Program-made: the position numbers and the translations under genes
Notes under the pieces: model-generated
The model's input: only the letters and a program-made list of their open reading frames with translations
What the model was told of the DNA's origin: nothing
The model's database searches: none
In this document: positions 34,251 through 42,948 of the stretch, in pieces
Position numbering within the stretch: the stretch's first letter is position 1
Layout of the letters: every line of letters begins with the position of its first letter
NCBI RefSeq assembly: GCF_034808145.1
Contig: NZ_JAXHGM010000006.1
Span: forward strand, 124,001-188,000
Length of the DNA stretch: 64,000 nucleotides
Reading direction: 5' to 3'
DNA from: Halorubellus sp034808145
GTDB taxonomy: Archaea; Halobacteriota; Halobacteria; Halobacteriales; Natrialbaceae

Positions 34251-34679
34251 TCAGCGCCGCGAGCGCAGACGCGAGACGACCGTCGGCCGGACGACGCCGA
34301 GCGCGAGCGTCCCGAGTCCCATCATGACGAGCGCGAACGAGAGCGGCGAATCGCCGGCGAGGTAGCTCGTTCCGCGGAGCGTGAGGCCGACGCCGGCCCC
34401 GCCGAGCCACGCGCCGACGGTCAGTCTGAGGGTGTCGACGCCGCCCGCGAACGCGCGGTCACCGTACGCGCCGACGAGCGCGGCGACGAGGAACCAGCCC
34501 AGGAGGAACGGGGCGGCGGTCGCGAGCACCTGTCCGGGGTTCCCGACGACGTCGACGCCGTGGCGGAGCTCGCCGGCGACGACGAGCGCGAGCAGCGTCG
34601 CGACGTCGGCGGCGGCGAGGCTCCCGACCGCTGGCAGCGGAACCGACTCTGCGTCCAGGACGCGAGCGAGGGCGTTCAT
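34251..34679 (-). CDS. DUF3054 family membrane protein
   Basis: A 142-residue protein with four hydrophobic segments. DUF3054 features are LALVVAGELRHGVDVVGNPGQVL in the first half and PFLLGWFLVAALVGAY then TLRLTVGAWLGGAGVGLTLRG (in parts). Function is unknown; the family is common in actinobacteria and haloarchaea and is usually described as an integral membrane protein. It is convergent with the MFS gene and divergent from the Tat lipoprotein gene 84 bases away. Confidence 0.75.
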   Translation of the reverse strand: MNALARVLDAESVPLPAVGSLAAADVATLLALVVAGELRHGVDVVGNPGQVLATAAPFLLGWFLVAALVGAYGDRAFAGGVDTLRLTVGAWLGGAGVGLTLRGTSYLAGDSPLSFALVMMGLGTLALGVVRPTVVSRLRSRR

Positions 34680-34763
34680 CGTTCGAAGGTACGACCCCGG
34701 GGCAAAGATTCCCTCGGTTCCACCACCAAAGACATTTGTCTCCCGAGACGCGTCGCCTCGGGT

Positions 34764-36146
34764 ATGTGTCCCCAGCAGCGACGCGACCTCCTCGCGCTCG
34801 CGGGCGCGGCGGCGACGACGCTCGCCGCCGGCTGTCTCGCCACCGACGAGGGCGAGTCACCGACGACGTCGAGCGATGACGACGGAACGACCACGACCGA
34901 TGGGCCCGCGGACACGACGGCGGGCACCGGTGGAGCGACCGCGACCGTCGACGGCGAGTTCGCGGCGGCGACGTGGCTTCCCGCGCCGGACGCGCTCGAA
35001 GCCGAGGCGTTCTTCGTGTTCGCCGGCGACCTCGACGCGCCGCGGGACGCCGGCGTCGGCGCCCGCGCACTGCAGCGTACGTACACCACGATGGTCCCGG
35101 TCCCCGACGACGTCCTCGACGGCGACGACGTCACCGAGTTCGCGTCCCTGCAGGGGTACGCGACCGCGTGCCGGTACGACGCGCCGACGACCGAGGTCCG
35201 CGACGCCCTGGCGAGCCTCGCCGCCGCGGCCGGCCCGACAGCGACCGCGGGTGAAGGCACCAGTGCGGCCTCGATGACCGAGGACGAAGCGACCGACGAC
35301 GGCGCGAGGTCCCAACCGACCGGCGACGCGCCCGACGGCTACGAGGGGTACGTGACCGACGACGGCGTGTGCTGGCTCGGCGCCGACCACCTCCTGTTCG
35401 GCCGACACCGCAGGCTCGTCGCCGCGATGTCCGACGCTCGCGAGGGCGACGTCGACCGCTACGCGTCGAACGCGGACCTCGCGGCGGTCCTCGACGCGAC
35501 CGGCGACGTCGACCTCGTCGGTGCCACCGCGACCAGCCACCAGGTCGTCTCGTCCGCGTCGGCGTACGCGTACGGCTGGCGGTTCGACGACCGCGTCGAC
35601 CTCGTCGCGTCGTTCGCGTTCGAGGACGCCGCCGCGACCGACGCGGACGCGGTCGCGTCCCTGGGCGAGCGGGCGGGGTTCGCGGAGTACGAGCACGGCG
35701 ACGTGACGACCGACGGCCGCGTCGCCACGTTCACCGGCGACCTCCCCGTCGCCGACTTCGACCTCCTGAAGCGTGACGACGGCGGCCGCACCGCCACGGC
35801 GAACCGCGGCGGCATGCCGCAGGTGTCGTTCGCGTTCGACGCGGAACTGGGAGACGACGGCGAGTGGGACGGCGACGACGACGAGCGCGTCGTCGTCACC
35901 CACCACGGCGGGGACCACGTCGACCTCGCGAACGTCGCACTGCGCTACGAGGGCTCGGACGTCGCCGACACCGACGCGTTCGCGTCCACGCGACCGCCGG
36001 GCGACACCTGGACCGCGGGCGGCGAGTGGACGCTCCGAGCCGCTACGGCCGACGCGACCTTCGAGTCCGACGCCACCGTCCAGGTGGTCTGGACGAGCGA
36101 CGGCGGCGACCGGTCCGCAGTGCTCGCGATGTTCGAACTTCCCTGA
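34764..36146 (+). CDS. Tat-exported lipoprotein with archaeal pilin-like C-terminal domain
   Basis: This 460-residue protein has RR at residues 6-7 and a lipobox LAAGC (C24), so it is exported folded through Tat and lipid-anchored. A Thr/Asp-rich spacer covers 25-60. The central domain (60-330) is acidic and unfamiliar, with repeated FAFEDAA/VASL helices. The last 110 residues (QVSFAFDAEL ... RVVVTHHGGDHVDLANVALRYEG ... VQVVWTSDGGDRSAVLAMFE) match the beta-sandwich seen in archaeal type IV pilins (DUF1628-like). A pilin-fold domain at the C-terminus of a lipoprotein is the unusual point. Function is unknown. Confidence 0.7.
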   Translation: MCPQQRRDLLALAGAAATTLAAGCLATDEGESPTTSSDDDGTTTTDGPADTTAGTGGATATVDGEFAAATWLPAPDALEAEAFFVFAGDLDAPRDAGVGARALQRTYTTMVPVPDDVLDGDDVTEFASLQGYATACRYDAPTTEVRDALASLAAAAGPTATAGEGTSAASMTEDEATDDGARSQPTGDAPDGYEGYVTDDGVCWLGADHLLFGRHRRLVAAMSDAREGDVDRYASNADLAAVLDATGDVDLVGATATSHQVVSSASAYAYGWRFDDRVDLVASFAFEDAAATDADAVASLGERAGFAEYEHGDVTTDGRVATFTGDLPVADFDLLKRDDGGRTATANRGGMPQVSFAFDAELGDDGEWDGDDDERVVVTHHGGDHVDLANVALRYEGSDVADTDAFASTRPPGDTWTAGGEWTLRAATADATFESDATVQVVWTSDGGDRSAVLAMFELP

Positions 36147-36204
36147 GAGCGAACGCGGCCGTCGAGAACGAGTTCGCATCGGGACGGCGTCGAGACGCAG
36201 CCGT

Positions 36205-37638
36205 CTAGAGGATGATGCTCTTCTTGCGGACGAACGCGTGGATGCTGGCGTCGATGCCCTCGCGGCCGATACCGGAGTCCTTGTTCCCGCCGAAGGGGAT
36301 GTCGCCGAGGCCGTGACTGGGGGCGCCGTTGATGCGGACGCCGCCGGCGTCGATGGCGTTCGCCATCCGCATCGCGCGGTCGTGGTCCGCCGTGAAGACG
36401 GCGGCGTCGAGCGCGAGGTCGTTCCCGTTCGCGAGGGCGAGCGCGTCCGATTCGCTCTCGAACGTCGTGACGGCCGCGACCGGCCCGAACTGCTCCTCGT
36501 GCACGATGCGCGCGTCGTGGGGGACGTCAGCGAGCAACGTCGGCTCGAAGAAGTGGCCGTCGCGGTCGCCGCCGCGGACGAGCGTCGCCCCCTTCTCGAC
36601 GGCGTCGTCGACGAGCTCCTCCACCCACTCCGCCTGGTCCTCGCTGATGAGCGGGCCGAGCGCGGTGTCTTCGTCGAACAGGTCGCCGATCTGCCAGTCG
36701 TCCATCTGCGCCTCGATCTTCGCGACGACGTCGTCGTGGACGTCCTCGTGCGCGAGCACGCGGGAGACCGCCGAGCAGCGCTGGCCGGCGTACTTCAGCG
36801 AGCCCTTCGTCGCCGCGGCCGCGGCGGCGTCGAGGTCCGCGTCCGGGAACACGACCTCGGGGGCGTTCCCGCCGAGCTCCATGTGGAGGTTCACCATCCC
36901 GGACTCGGAGGCGACGTGCTTGCCGGCGCCCGAGGAGCCGGTCATCGCGATGGCGTTGATGCGGTCGTCGCCGGCGAGGACGTCGCCGATGTCGCTCGCG
37001 GACCCGGCGACGTAGTTGAACGCGCCCTCGTGCGGGAGGTCGACCTCGCTGATGACCTCCGCGAGGATGGCCGCCGAGATGGGGGTCTTGCTCGCGGGTT
37101 TCAGGACGATGGCGTTCCCCGCGGCGAGCGCGGGCGCGACCTGGAGCGCGGTCGTCGCGAGCGGGTAGTTGTACGGCGTGATGCACAGCACCGCGCCGAT
37201 GGGCTCGTGCTTGACGATGGCCTCCCAGCCCTCGTGTCCGGCGGTGGTCCCCTCGCGGTACTCGCCTTTCATGTGGCGTATCTCCTCGGCGGCGCGGCGG
37301 AAGCGTTCGGCGGCGGAGTCGACCTCGCCGCGAGCGCTCGAGATTGGTTTCCCGGCCTCGCGGACGATGACCTCCGCGAGCTCCTCCTTGCGGGCTTCGA
37401 GCCCGTCGGCGATCTCGGTCATCCAGCCGGCGCGTTCGACGACGGTGGTCTCGCGGAGCACGGGCTTGGCCGCCTGAGCTGCTGCGAGCGCGTCGCGTGC
37501 CTGTGCGGGCGTGGCCGAGGTGACCTCGGCGAACGTGCCGCCGTCGGCGAGGTCGGTGACGGTGAGGCGCTCGTCGCCGTCGAGCCATTCGCCGTCGACG
37601 TACACGCGTTCACGTCGCTGTGCTGCGGTGGTTTCCAT
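36205..37638 (-). CDS. Aldehyde dehydrogenase family protein (GapN/lactaldehyde-dehydrogenase-like)
   Basis: This 477-residue NAD(P)-dependent dehydrogenase has the general base in HMELGGNAPEVVF (Glu about 254), the catalytic cysteine in YAGQRCSAVSR (Cys about 288), a Rossmann turn MTGSSGAGKHVA, and the C-terminal INGAPSHGLGDIPFGGNKDSGIGREGI (in parts). That last block is closest to non-phosphorylating glyceraldehyde-3-phosphate dehydrogenase or archaeal lactaldehyde dehydrogenase, so either substrate is plausible. A TATA-like GAGTAAATC on this strand about 30 bases upstream supports ATG at 37638. It is monocistronic. Confidence 0.85.
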   Translation of the reverse strand: METTAAQRRERVYVDGEWLDGDERLTVTDLADGGTFAEVTSATPAQARDALAAAQAAKPVLRETTVVERAGWMTEIADGLEARKEELAEVIVREAGKPISSARGEVDSAAERFRRAAEEIRHMKGEYREGTTAGHEGWEAIVKHEPIGAVLCITPYNYPLATTALQVAPALAAGNAIVLKPASKTPISAAILAEVISEVDLPHEGAFNYVAGSASDIGDVLAGDDRINAIAMTGSSGAGKHVASESGMVNLHMELGGNAPEVVFPDADLDAAAAAATKGSLKYAGQRCSAVSRVLAHEDVHDDVVAKIEAQMDDWQIGDLFDEDTALGPLISEDQAEWVEELVDDAVEKGATLVRGGDRDGHFFEPTLLADVPHDARIVHEEQFGPVAAVTTFESESDALALANGNDLALDAAVFTADHDRAMRMANAIDAGGVRINGAPSHGLGDIPFGGNKDSGIGREGIDASIHAFVRKKSIIL

Positions 37639-37942
37639 GCTAAGACACTACACCCCCAGATTCAAAAGATTTACTCAAGGTCGAAATAACTGCGTTGGGA
37701 GCGGGAGTAAACGGAGATAGCGACCGCGAGACCGCATCTCACCCCGATTACGCCCGCCCGAACGAGTCGATCTTCCAGCCTCGATAGCCCACAGACCCGA
37801 GGGACGCCGGCGAACGCCGCCTTCGGGACGCGACCGTCGATAAACGACCTCGGCAGCGGCCAGCAGGCCCACTCCGGCGACCGTTCGGCCATCGACGTCG
37901 GCCAAGCGACTAACTGTCTCGCCGCCGAACCGTCGAGCGACG
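37639..37942. other. Intergenic gap of 304 bases
   Basis: Holds the aldehyde dehydrogenase promoter (AAAGATTTACTCAAGG at about 37665-37680, read on the minus strand). The short frames on both strands are Arg-rich and lack family features. No RNA gene or repeat was recognised. Confidence 0.5.
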
Positions 37943-38155
37943 ATGGAGGTGCCCGACGACGCCCCCGACCGGTGTCCGGTCTGCGACCGCACGTACGACT
38001 CAGTCTCCGAGCACGACGCCGGCGTCATGGTGAACCTCCTTGACAACGAGCGCTACCGCCGCGTCTGCTTCGAGCCACGACCCGGCGAGCGACTCCGGTT
38101 CTTCCATCACACGCACGCCCAGACCGTCGCACCCGAGGATAATGGGTCGGGGTGA
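37943..38155 (+). CDS. Small zinc-finger-like haloarchaeal protein
   Basis: A 70-residue protein with CPVC at residues 11-14, H24, C42, and a closing HHTH cluster (55-58), suggesting one structural zinc. FEPRPGERLRFFHHTH is distinctive but not from a family I can name. No enzymatic motif. It is convergent with the aldo/keto reductase gene. Possibly a regulator or metal-binding adaptor; function not assigned. Confidence 0.6.
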   Translation: MEVPDDAPDRCPVCDRTYDSVSEHDAGVMVNLLDNERYRRVCFEPRPGERLRFFHHTHAQTVAPEDNGSG

Positions 38156-38175
38156 GCGACGGCGGCGTCGCGCCG

Positions 38176-39153
38176 TCACTCGTGCCCGGACACCCGCACC
38201 GGCTCGTACGGCTCCTCGAGGTACGCCACGTCGCTCGCGGAGAGACTCACCGACTCGAGCGCCTCGACGGCGTCCTCGAGGTGCTCGACGCTCGTCGTCC
38301 CGACGATGGGCGCGTCCACGTGGTCCTTCTCGAACAGCCACGCGAGCGCGATCTGGGCCATCTTCACGCCCTTCTCCGCGGCGAGCTCCTGCACGCGCTC
38401 GTTCACCTCGATACCGCCGCCCTCGTCGTACGGATGCCGGCGTGCGTGCTCCTCGTTCTCGCCGCGGGTCGTCGTCTCGAACTCCTCGTGGGGGCGGGTG
38501 AGCCAGCCACGCGCGAGCGGACTCCACGGCATCACGCCGACGCCCCGCTTCTCGCAGTAGGGGAGCATCTCGCGCTCCTCCTCGCGGTACGCGAGGTTGT
38601 AGTGGTTCTGCATCGTCGCGAACGACTCCAGGCCCAGCGACTCGCTCGCGTGGAGCGCCTCGGCGAACTGGTGGGTCCACATCGAGGACGCACCGACGCT
38701 CCGGACCTTCCCGCGCCGCACCGCGTCGTCGAGCGCGCGCAGCGTCTCCTCGACCGGCGTGTCGTAATCCCAGCGGTGAATCTGGTAGAGGTCTATCGCG
38801 TCCATCCCCAGCCTCTCGAGCGAGTTCTCGAGCTCCTGCTCGATGGCCTTCCGGGACAGGCCACCCGAGTTCGGGTCGTCCTCGTCCATCTGGAAGTAGC
38901 ACTTCGTCGCCACCACCGCCTCGTCCCGACGACCCTCCAGGGCCTCCCCGAGGACGCGCTCGCTCTCGCCCGCCGAGTACATGTTCGCGGTGTCGAAGAA
39001 GTTGATGCCGAGGTCGAGCGCCCGGTCGACGAGCTCCTTCCCGTCCTCGGGGTCGAGGACCCACGGTCGCCAGTCGCTCGACCCGAAGCTCATACAGCCG
39101 AGGCAGATACGGGAGACCTCGACGCCAGTGCTGCCGAGTGTCGTGTACTCCAT
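38176..39153 (-). CDS. Aldo/keto reductase
   Basis: This 325-residue TIM-barrel NADPH oxidoreductase has the catalytic tetrad: D in FFDTANMYS, Y in the same motif, K in ATKCYF, and H in YQIHRWDYDTP. The N-terminus MEYTTLGSTGVEVSRICLG (in parts) and the cofactor loop with SPLARGWLTRP and PIVGTTSVEHLEDA are typical of the AKR11/12-like group acting on general aldehydes. Substrate is unknown. ATG at 39153 begins the domain; upstream in-frame sequence is not conserved-looking. Confidence 0.87.
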   Translation of the reverse strand: MEYTTLGSTGVEVSRICLGCMSFGSSDWRPWVLDPEDGKELVDRALDLGINFFDTANMYSAGESERVLGEALEGRRDEAVVATKCYFQMDEDDPNSGGLSRKAIEQELENSLERLGMDAIDLYQIHRWDYDTPVEETLRALDDAVRRGKVRSVGASSMWTHQFAEALHASESLGLESFATMQNHYNLAYREEEREMLPYCEKRGVGVMPWSPLARGWLTRPHEEFETTTRGENEEHARRHPYDEGGGIEVNERVQELAAEKGVKMAQIALAWLFEKDHVDAPIVGTTSVEHLEDAVEALESVSLSASDVAYLEEPYEPVRVSGHE

Positions 39154-39338
39154 GCGAGAGGCGACGGCAGCCGACCACAAAACGCTACGCCCGCCGGCGA
39201 ACCACACGCGACCGATCGTGAACCACGTCCGTCCGGTTGCGAACCGCTCGCACCCGCCGGCGTGGACGCGGAACGCCCCGCGCCCTCGCCCTCAGTCGTG
39301 TCGATGGATTGAAGCCACGGACGGCGCGATACGGGAGT

Positions 39339-39965
39339 ATGCGTACCAATACCGCCCTCCTAGTCGTCGCGCTCGCCGTCGTCGGCGTCGGCGCCGCTGG
39401 CGTGACGACCGCCAGCGTCGCCCCCCACGACGCCCCGCCCGAGGGCGCGACCACACCCCAGTCGCCCACCGACGCCACCGCCCTCCAGCCCTCAACCGAC
39501 GCCACCGCCCTCCAGTCGCCCACCGACGCCACCGCCCGCCAATCCGCTACCGACTCGACGCCGGAGAACCTCAGCGTCAGCGTGAACACGCCGCGGACCG
39601 TCGCGAAGAACGTCACGCAGAACTACTCCGTCGCCGTCGACGGCGCCGACGGCAACGTCACCGTCACGTGGACGTTCGACGGGGAGACGAAGAACGGCAC
39701 GACCGTCCAGCACACGTGGGACGACGGCGGGAACGCGACCATCTCCGTCACCGTCGTCGACGGGTCCGGAGCGTCCGTCACGAAGGAACGAACCGTCGAG
39801 ATCGCGGAGTACGGGAGCGCCGACGACGACCCCGCCGAGTCGACGCCGTTCCGGGCCATCGGGTCGATCGTGATCATACTCGCCGCGATGGTCATCTTCC
39901 CCGCCGTCCTGTACCTGTTCGTCCTCCCGACGGTCATGTCGTACATGACCGACGAGTTCTCGTAG
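39339..39965 (+). CDS. Secreted/membrane PKD-like domain protein with Thr/Asp/Ala repeats
   Basis: A 208-residue protein with an N-terminal signal (LLVVALAVVGVGAAGV), then a 27-base-period repeat region, then a beta-sandwich of PKD type (NVTVTWTFDGETKNGTTVQHTWDDGG, in parts, matching the PKD W-x-F-G-DG pattern loosely). A C-terminal helix (IGSIVIILAAMVIFPAVLYLFVLP) anchors it, leaving a tail of about 12 residues. It is likely a cell-surface protein with extracellular PKD domain and O-glycosylatable stalk. Function is unknown. ATG at 39339. Confidence 0.68.
   Translation: MRTNTALLVVALAVVGVGAAGVTTASVAPHDAPPEGATTPQSPTDATALQPSTDATALQSPTDATARQSATDSTPENLSVSVNTPRTVAKNVTQNYSVAVDGADGNVTVTWTFDGETKNGTTVQHTWDDGGNATISVTVVDGSGASVTKERTVEIAEYGSADDDPAESTPFRAIGSIVIILAAMVIFPAVLYLFVLPTVMSYMTDEFS
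39459..39539 (+). repeat. Three 27-bp in-frame tandem repeats
   Basis: Encodes QSPTDATAL, QPSTDATAL and QSPTDATAR, followed by a degraded QSATDST. Units differ by a few substitutions. The reading frame is kept, so length variation would only alter the stalk of the surface protein. Confidence 0.8.
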
Positions 39966-40043
39966 GGCGACGACCGCAGCCGCCCCGGTCGGAGCGTCTC
40001 CGGTCGAGCCCCGGTCAGCTGCCATCCTGGTCGACTCCTCGGG

Positions 40044-41114
40044 TCAGATCGTCTCCGGGTCGAGTCGGCCGACGAGCGTCCGCACGACGCCGTACGCCGC
40101 CAGTCCCAGAATCGCGTACAGGACCGCGAACGCGATCGTCGTCCGACTCGTCGTTCCGATGGCGAGGCGCGCGACCGTGTTCGCGGGATGCTCCGGGAGC
40201 AGCCCGCCGAGGGTCGCGGCGGCGATGATGCCCGTCGAGTACAGGAACTGCGCCTGCCGCCGGTCCGACGACCAGAGTGCGATACCGACGCCGAACGCGA
40301 CGACCGCGAGCGACAGTCCCGCGACGAGGCAGACGAGCAGCGAGACGTTCCGGACCTCCGTCCCGTTCATTCCGAGGAGGACGAGCCACGCCAGAGCCTG
40401 CACGGGCGCGAGACTCGCGGTCGCGAACAGCTTCGCGTCCACGATGTCGCCGATGGAGACCGGGGCGACCCGGAGGAGTTCGAGCGTCCCGCGCTGGGAC
40501 TCCTCGGTGAGCGAGTCCACCGCGATGGACCCGCTGATGAACACCGGGAGGAACATCAGGAGTGGGACGAGGACGGTGTACGTGAACCCGTAGTAGGGAC
40601 TGCCGCCCGACCGAACCGGGACGTCTAGCGGCGGTGCGGCGAGGTCGTCGCGGTACTCGAGCCGCAGCCGCTGTTCGAGTTCCTCCATCCCTTCGCGTAT
40701 CTGGACGACTGCAATCGTCGTCCGGATGTTCTCCTCCGGGACCGTCGCTCGCACCCTGAGTGTCCCGTTCACCGTCTCGTTCGCTAGCAGGAGCGCGTCC
40801 ACCTCCCGGTCCCGGAACGCCTGTCGAGCGGTCCCCCCGTCGGGGTATCGGCGGACGACGACGCCCTCGTCGTCGCCGAGGACGGCGCCGACCTCGTCGC
40901 TGCCGTCGCCCGCCACCCCCACGCCGAGCTGGTAGGTCTGCCCGGCGCCCGGGTCGTACAGCGAGACGAGGCCGACGACGAGGAACGACGAGAACGACGC
41001 GACGAACAGCTGGATGAGGAGCGCGAGGACGATGGTCTTCTCCGAGCGCAACGCGGCGAGTTCGCGCTTGGCGATGGCGAAGCGCGCGCCCGCGGACCCC
41101 GAGTCGTCGCTCAT
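40044..41114 (-). CDS. ABC-2-type transporter permease
   Basis: A 356-residue permease with one N-terminal helix (IVLALLIQLFVASFSSFLVV), a 130-residue extracytoplasmic domain, and five C-terminal helices from about 170. TEESQRGTLELLRVAPVS is the amphipathic coupling segment of ABC-2 exporters such as NatB. Third gene of the operon; it begins two bases after the upstream gene's stop. Together with the next two genes it forms an exporter of the Na+/drug type; substrate is not shown. Confidence 0.82.
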   Translation of the reverse strand: MSDDSGSAGARFAIAKRELAALRSEKTIVLALLIQLFVASFSSFLVVGLVSLYDPGAGQTYQLGVGVAGDGSDEVGAVLGDDEGVVVRRYPDGGTARQAFRDREVDALLLANETVNGTLRVRATVPEENIRTTIAVVQIREGMEELEQRLRLEYRDDLAAPPLDVPVRSGGSPYYGFTYTVLVPLLMFLPVFISGSIAVDSLTEESQRGTLELLRVAPVSIGDIVDAKLFATASLAPVQALAWLVLLGMNGTEVRNVSLLVCLVAGLSLAVVAFGVGIALWSSDRRQAQFLYSTGIIAAATLGGLLPEHPANTVARLAIGTTSRTTIAFAVLYAILGLAAYGVVRTLVGRLDPETI

Positions 41115-41115
41115 C

Positions 41116-42948
41116 TCAGGCCACCCCCGATTGGAAGCCGATGACGACGGCGTTGTACCCGAGGTGCACGAGAACTGCGGTCAGGAACGCGAGCGCGTAC
41201 GTCGTCCGACCCTTCTGCGCGCCGATCGCGGAGATGGTGGCGGTGAGCACGTGCAGGCCGAGCGGGAGGAAGAGGAGGACGAGGGCGGACAGGGGCGACG
41301 CGTCGCTCGGGACGGTCGCGAACGCGACGCGACCGTACTCGACGTTCCCCATCCCGACGAGTTGCACGACGAGCGTCGCCTTCTCCGCGAGGAAGAACCC
41401 GAGCCCGGCGGCGACCCCGACGCCGACCGCGGCGAGCGTCGAGTCACCGAACCGGTCGTGCGTGAACCCCGCGTAGCCGGCGAGGCTCTTCGCGAGCTCC
41501 TCGACGACCGCGATGGACGTCAACAGGACCGGGAGCGCGATGACGCTCGGCATGGGGAAGACGACGGCGACGACGAGGAGTTCCGCGACGAAGACGAACG
41601 GGAGGACGGCCATCGTGACGGCGGCGACCGACCGGTTCGAGTGGACGAACGTCGCGACCGCGTCCAGGGCCTTCGCGCCGAGGCGTTTCTGCGTGAACAT
41701 GTCCTCCTCGCGGTAGACGCTCGCGCCGACCGCGAACAGGACGAGCGAGGCGAGGTAGAACGGGCCCGTCGAGTACAGGTACTCGACCGCGGTGAACCCG
41801 ACGTCCCGGAGGTGCCGGACGACGAGCGTGAGCGGACTGATGAGCGCGATTGGCGTGATGTCCGAGAAGATGGCTGGGACGAACACGTACGCGGTGAGGA
41901 ACACGGAGACGGCGATGGTGACGAACGTGAGCTCCTTGAACGACCGCGCGAACATCCCGCCGACGAACGTCGCGGCGAGGAACAGGAGCGCGATGGGCGT
42001 GACCGCCGCGAGGATGGGTGGGACGGCCGCGAACGAGTAGGGGTCGCCGCCGACGACGACGGCGATGCCCGCGCACACCGCGAGCAGCGCGGTGAGGTAC
42101 GGGAGGGTCTTCCCGGCGATGATGTCGCCTCGCGTCACGGGCGAGACGAGCATGAGCTCCCCGCGCCGGTTCACGCGTTCGTTGATGATGGTGCTCCCGT
42201 ACGCCTGCACGACGAAGTTCATCGGGACGATGAACAGGAACGCGAGCACGAGCGACTGGAACGGGAACGGCGGGGAGAGCGCACCGGGCGTCCCGGTCGT
42301 ATCGCTCCCGCCGGCGCCGCTGCCGACGCTCGGCGCCCGAACCTTCCCGTCGCCGCCGAGCGAACCGTCGCCGGCCCCACCACCGCTCCCACCGCTCGAA
42401 CCGCTCCCGCCACCACCGCCGGTACCGGTGCCACCACCGCTCCCGCCGCTCGACCCGCTCCCGCCACCGGCGCCGTCGACGCCCGCGAACTGGTTCGAGG
42501 CGCGCTCGACGTACTGGAGCGTCACCAGCACCGGGAACGCCGCGTACTCCTCGGCGTCCCCGCGGTCGACCTGCGCAGCGAGCTGCCGGTCGTTGTACCG
42601 GCGTATCGCGGTCCGTAACTCGTCGTAGGCCGCCGCCCCCTTCCGCGTGTCCGCCGCCTGGAACTGCCCGTTCCGTACCACGACCGAGACCTCGTCACCG
42701 AGTTCGCCGCTGGGCGACCCGGCGACGAGGCGCTCGTGGTCCTCGACGACGTCGTGGTAGGGACTGGACTCGTCGACGCCGACGCGATAGATGCCCTCGT
42801 CGAGGCTCACGTCCGAGACGAGCGCCGGGCCAGCCGCGACCCCGACCGCGAGCAGGACGACCGCGAACGCGAGCGTCGCCCGGTCGAGCGTGCCGGCGCT
42901 CTTCGTGACCTCCCAGCGCGCGATGCGGAGGGTCTTCCGTAGCTTCAC
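41116..42948 (-). CDS. ABC-2 permease fused to a PrsW-like intramembrane protease domain
   Basis: A 610-residue protein. Residues 1-410 are an ABC-2 permease: one N-terminal helix, an external domain interrupted by a 40-residue Gly/Ser linker (about 160-200), then helices including the coupling segment NRRGELMLVSPVTRGDI. Residues 435-610 are PrsW/CPBP-like: EExxK at 483-487 (VVEELAK), E522 in FFLAEK, H566 (GLHVLTA) and HxxxN at 595-599. These are the glutamates and histidines expected of a membrane metalloprotease. Whether it cleaves anything is unknown. Its start overlaps the ATPase stop by four bases. Confidence 0.82.
   Translation of the reverse strand: MKLRKTLRIARWEVTKSAGTLDRATLAFAVVLLAVGVAAGPALVSDVSLDEGIYRVGVDESSPYHDVVEDHERLVAGSPSGELGDEVSVVVRNGQFQAADTRKGAAAYDELRTAIRRYNDRQLAAQVDRGDAEEYAAFPVLVTLQYVERASNQFAGVDGAGGGSGSSGGSGGGTGTGGGGGSGSSGGSGGGAGDGSLGGDGKVRAPSVGSGAGGSDTTGTPGALSPPFPFQSLVLAFLFIVPMNFVVQAYGSTIINERVNRRGELMLVSPVTRGDIIAGKTLPYLTALLAVCAGIAVVVGGDPYSFAAVPPILAAVTPIALLFLAATFVGGMFARSFKELTFVTIAVSVFLTAYVFVPAIFSDITPIALISPLTLVVRHLRDVGFTAVEYLYSTGPFYLASLVLFAVGASVYREEDMFTQKRLGAKALDAVATFVHSNRSVAAVTMAVLPFVFVAELLVVAVVFPMPSVIALPVLLTSIAVVEELAKSLAGYAGFTHDRFGDSTLAAVGVGVAAGLGFFLAEKATLVVQLVGMGNVEYGRVAFATVPSDASPLSALVLLFLPLGLHVLTATISAIGAQKGRTTYALAFLTAVLVHLGYNAVVIGFQSGVA
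42377..42468 (-). repeat. Duplicated 38-bp Gly/Ser linker module inside the permease-protease gene
   Basis: Bases 42377-42414 and 42431-42468 match at 36 of 38 positions, offset by 54 bases (18 codons). Translated on the minus strand both give GGSGSSGGSGGG-type sequence. Slippage or unequal recombination here would change linker length in multiples of 18 residues. Confidence 0.75.

Noticed and set aside
37671..37892. 73-residue minus-strand frame in the gap before the small zinc-finger gene
   Set aside because: Basic composition, no motif and a competing frame of similar length on the same strand.
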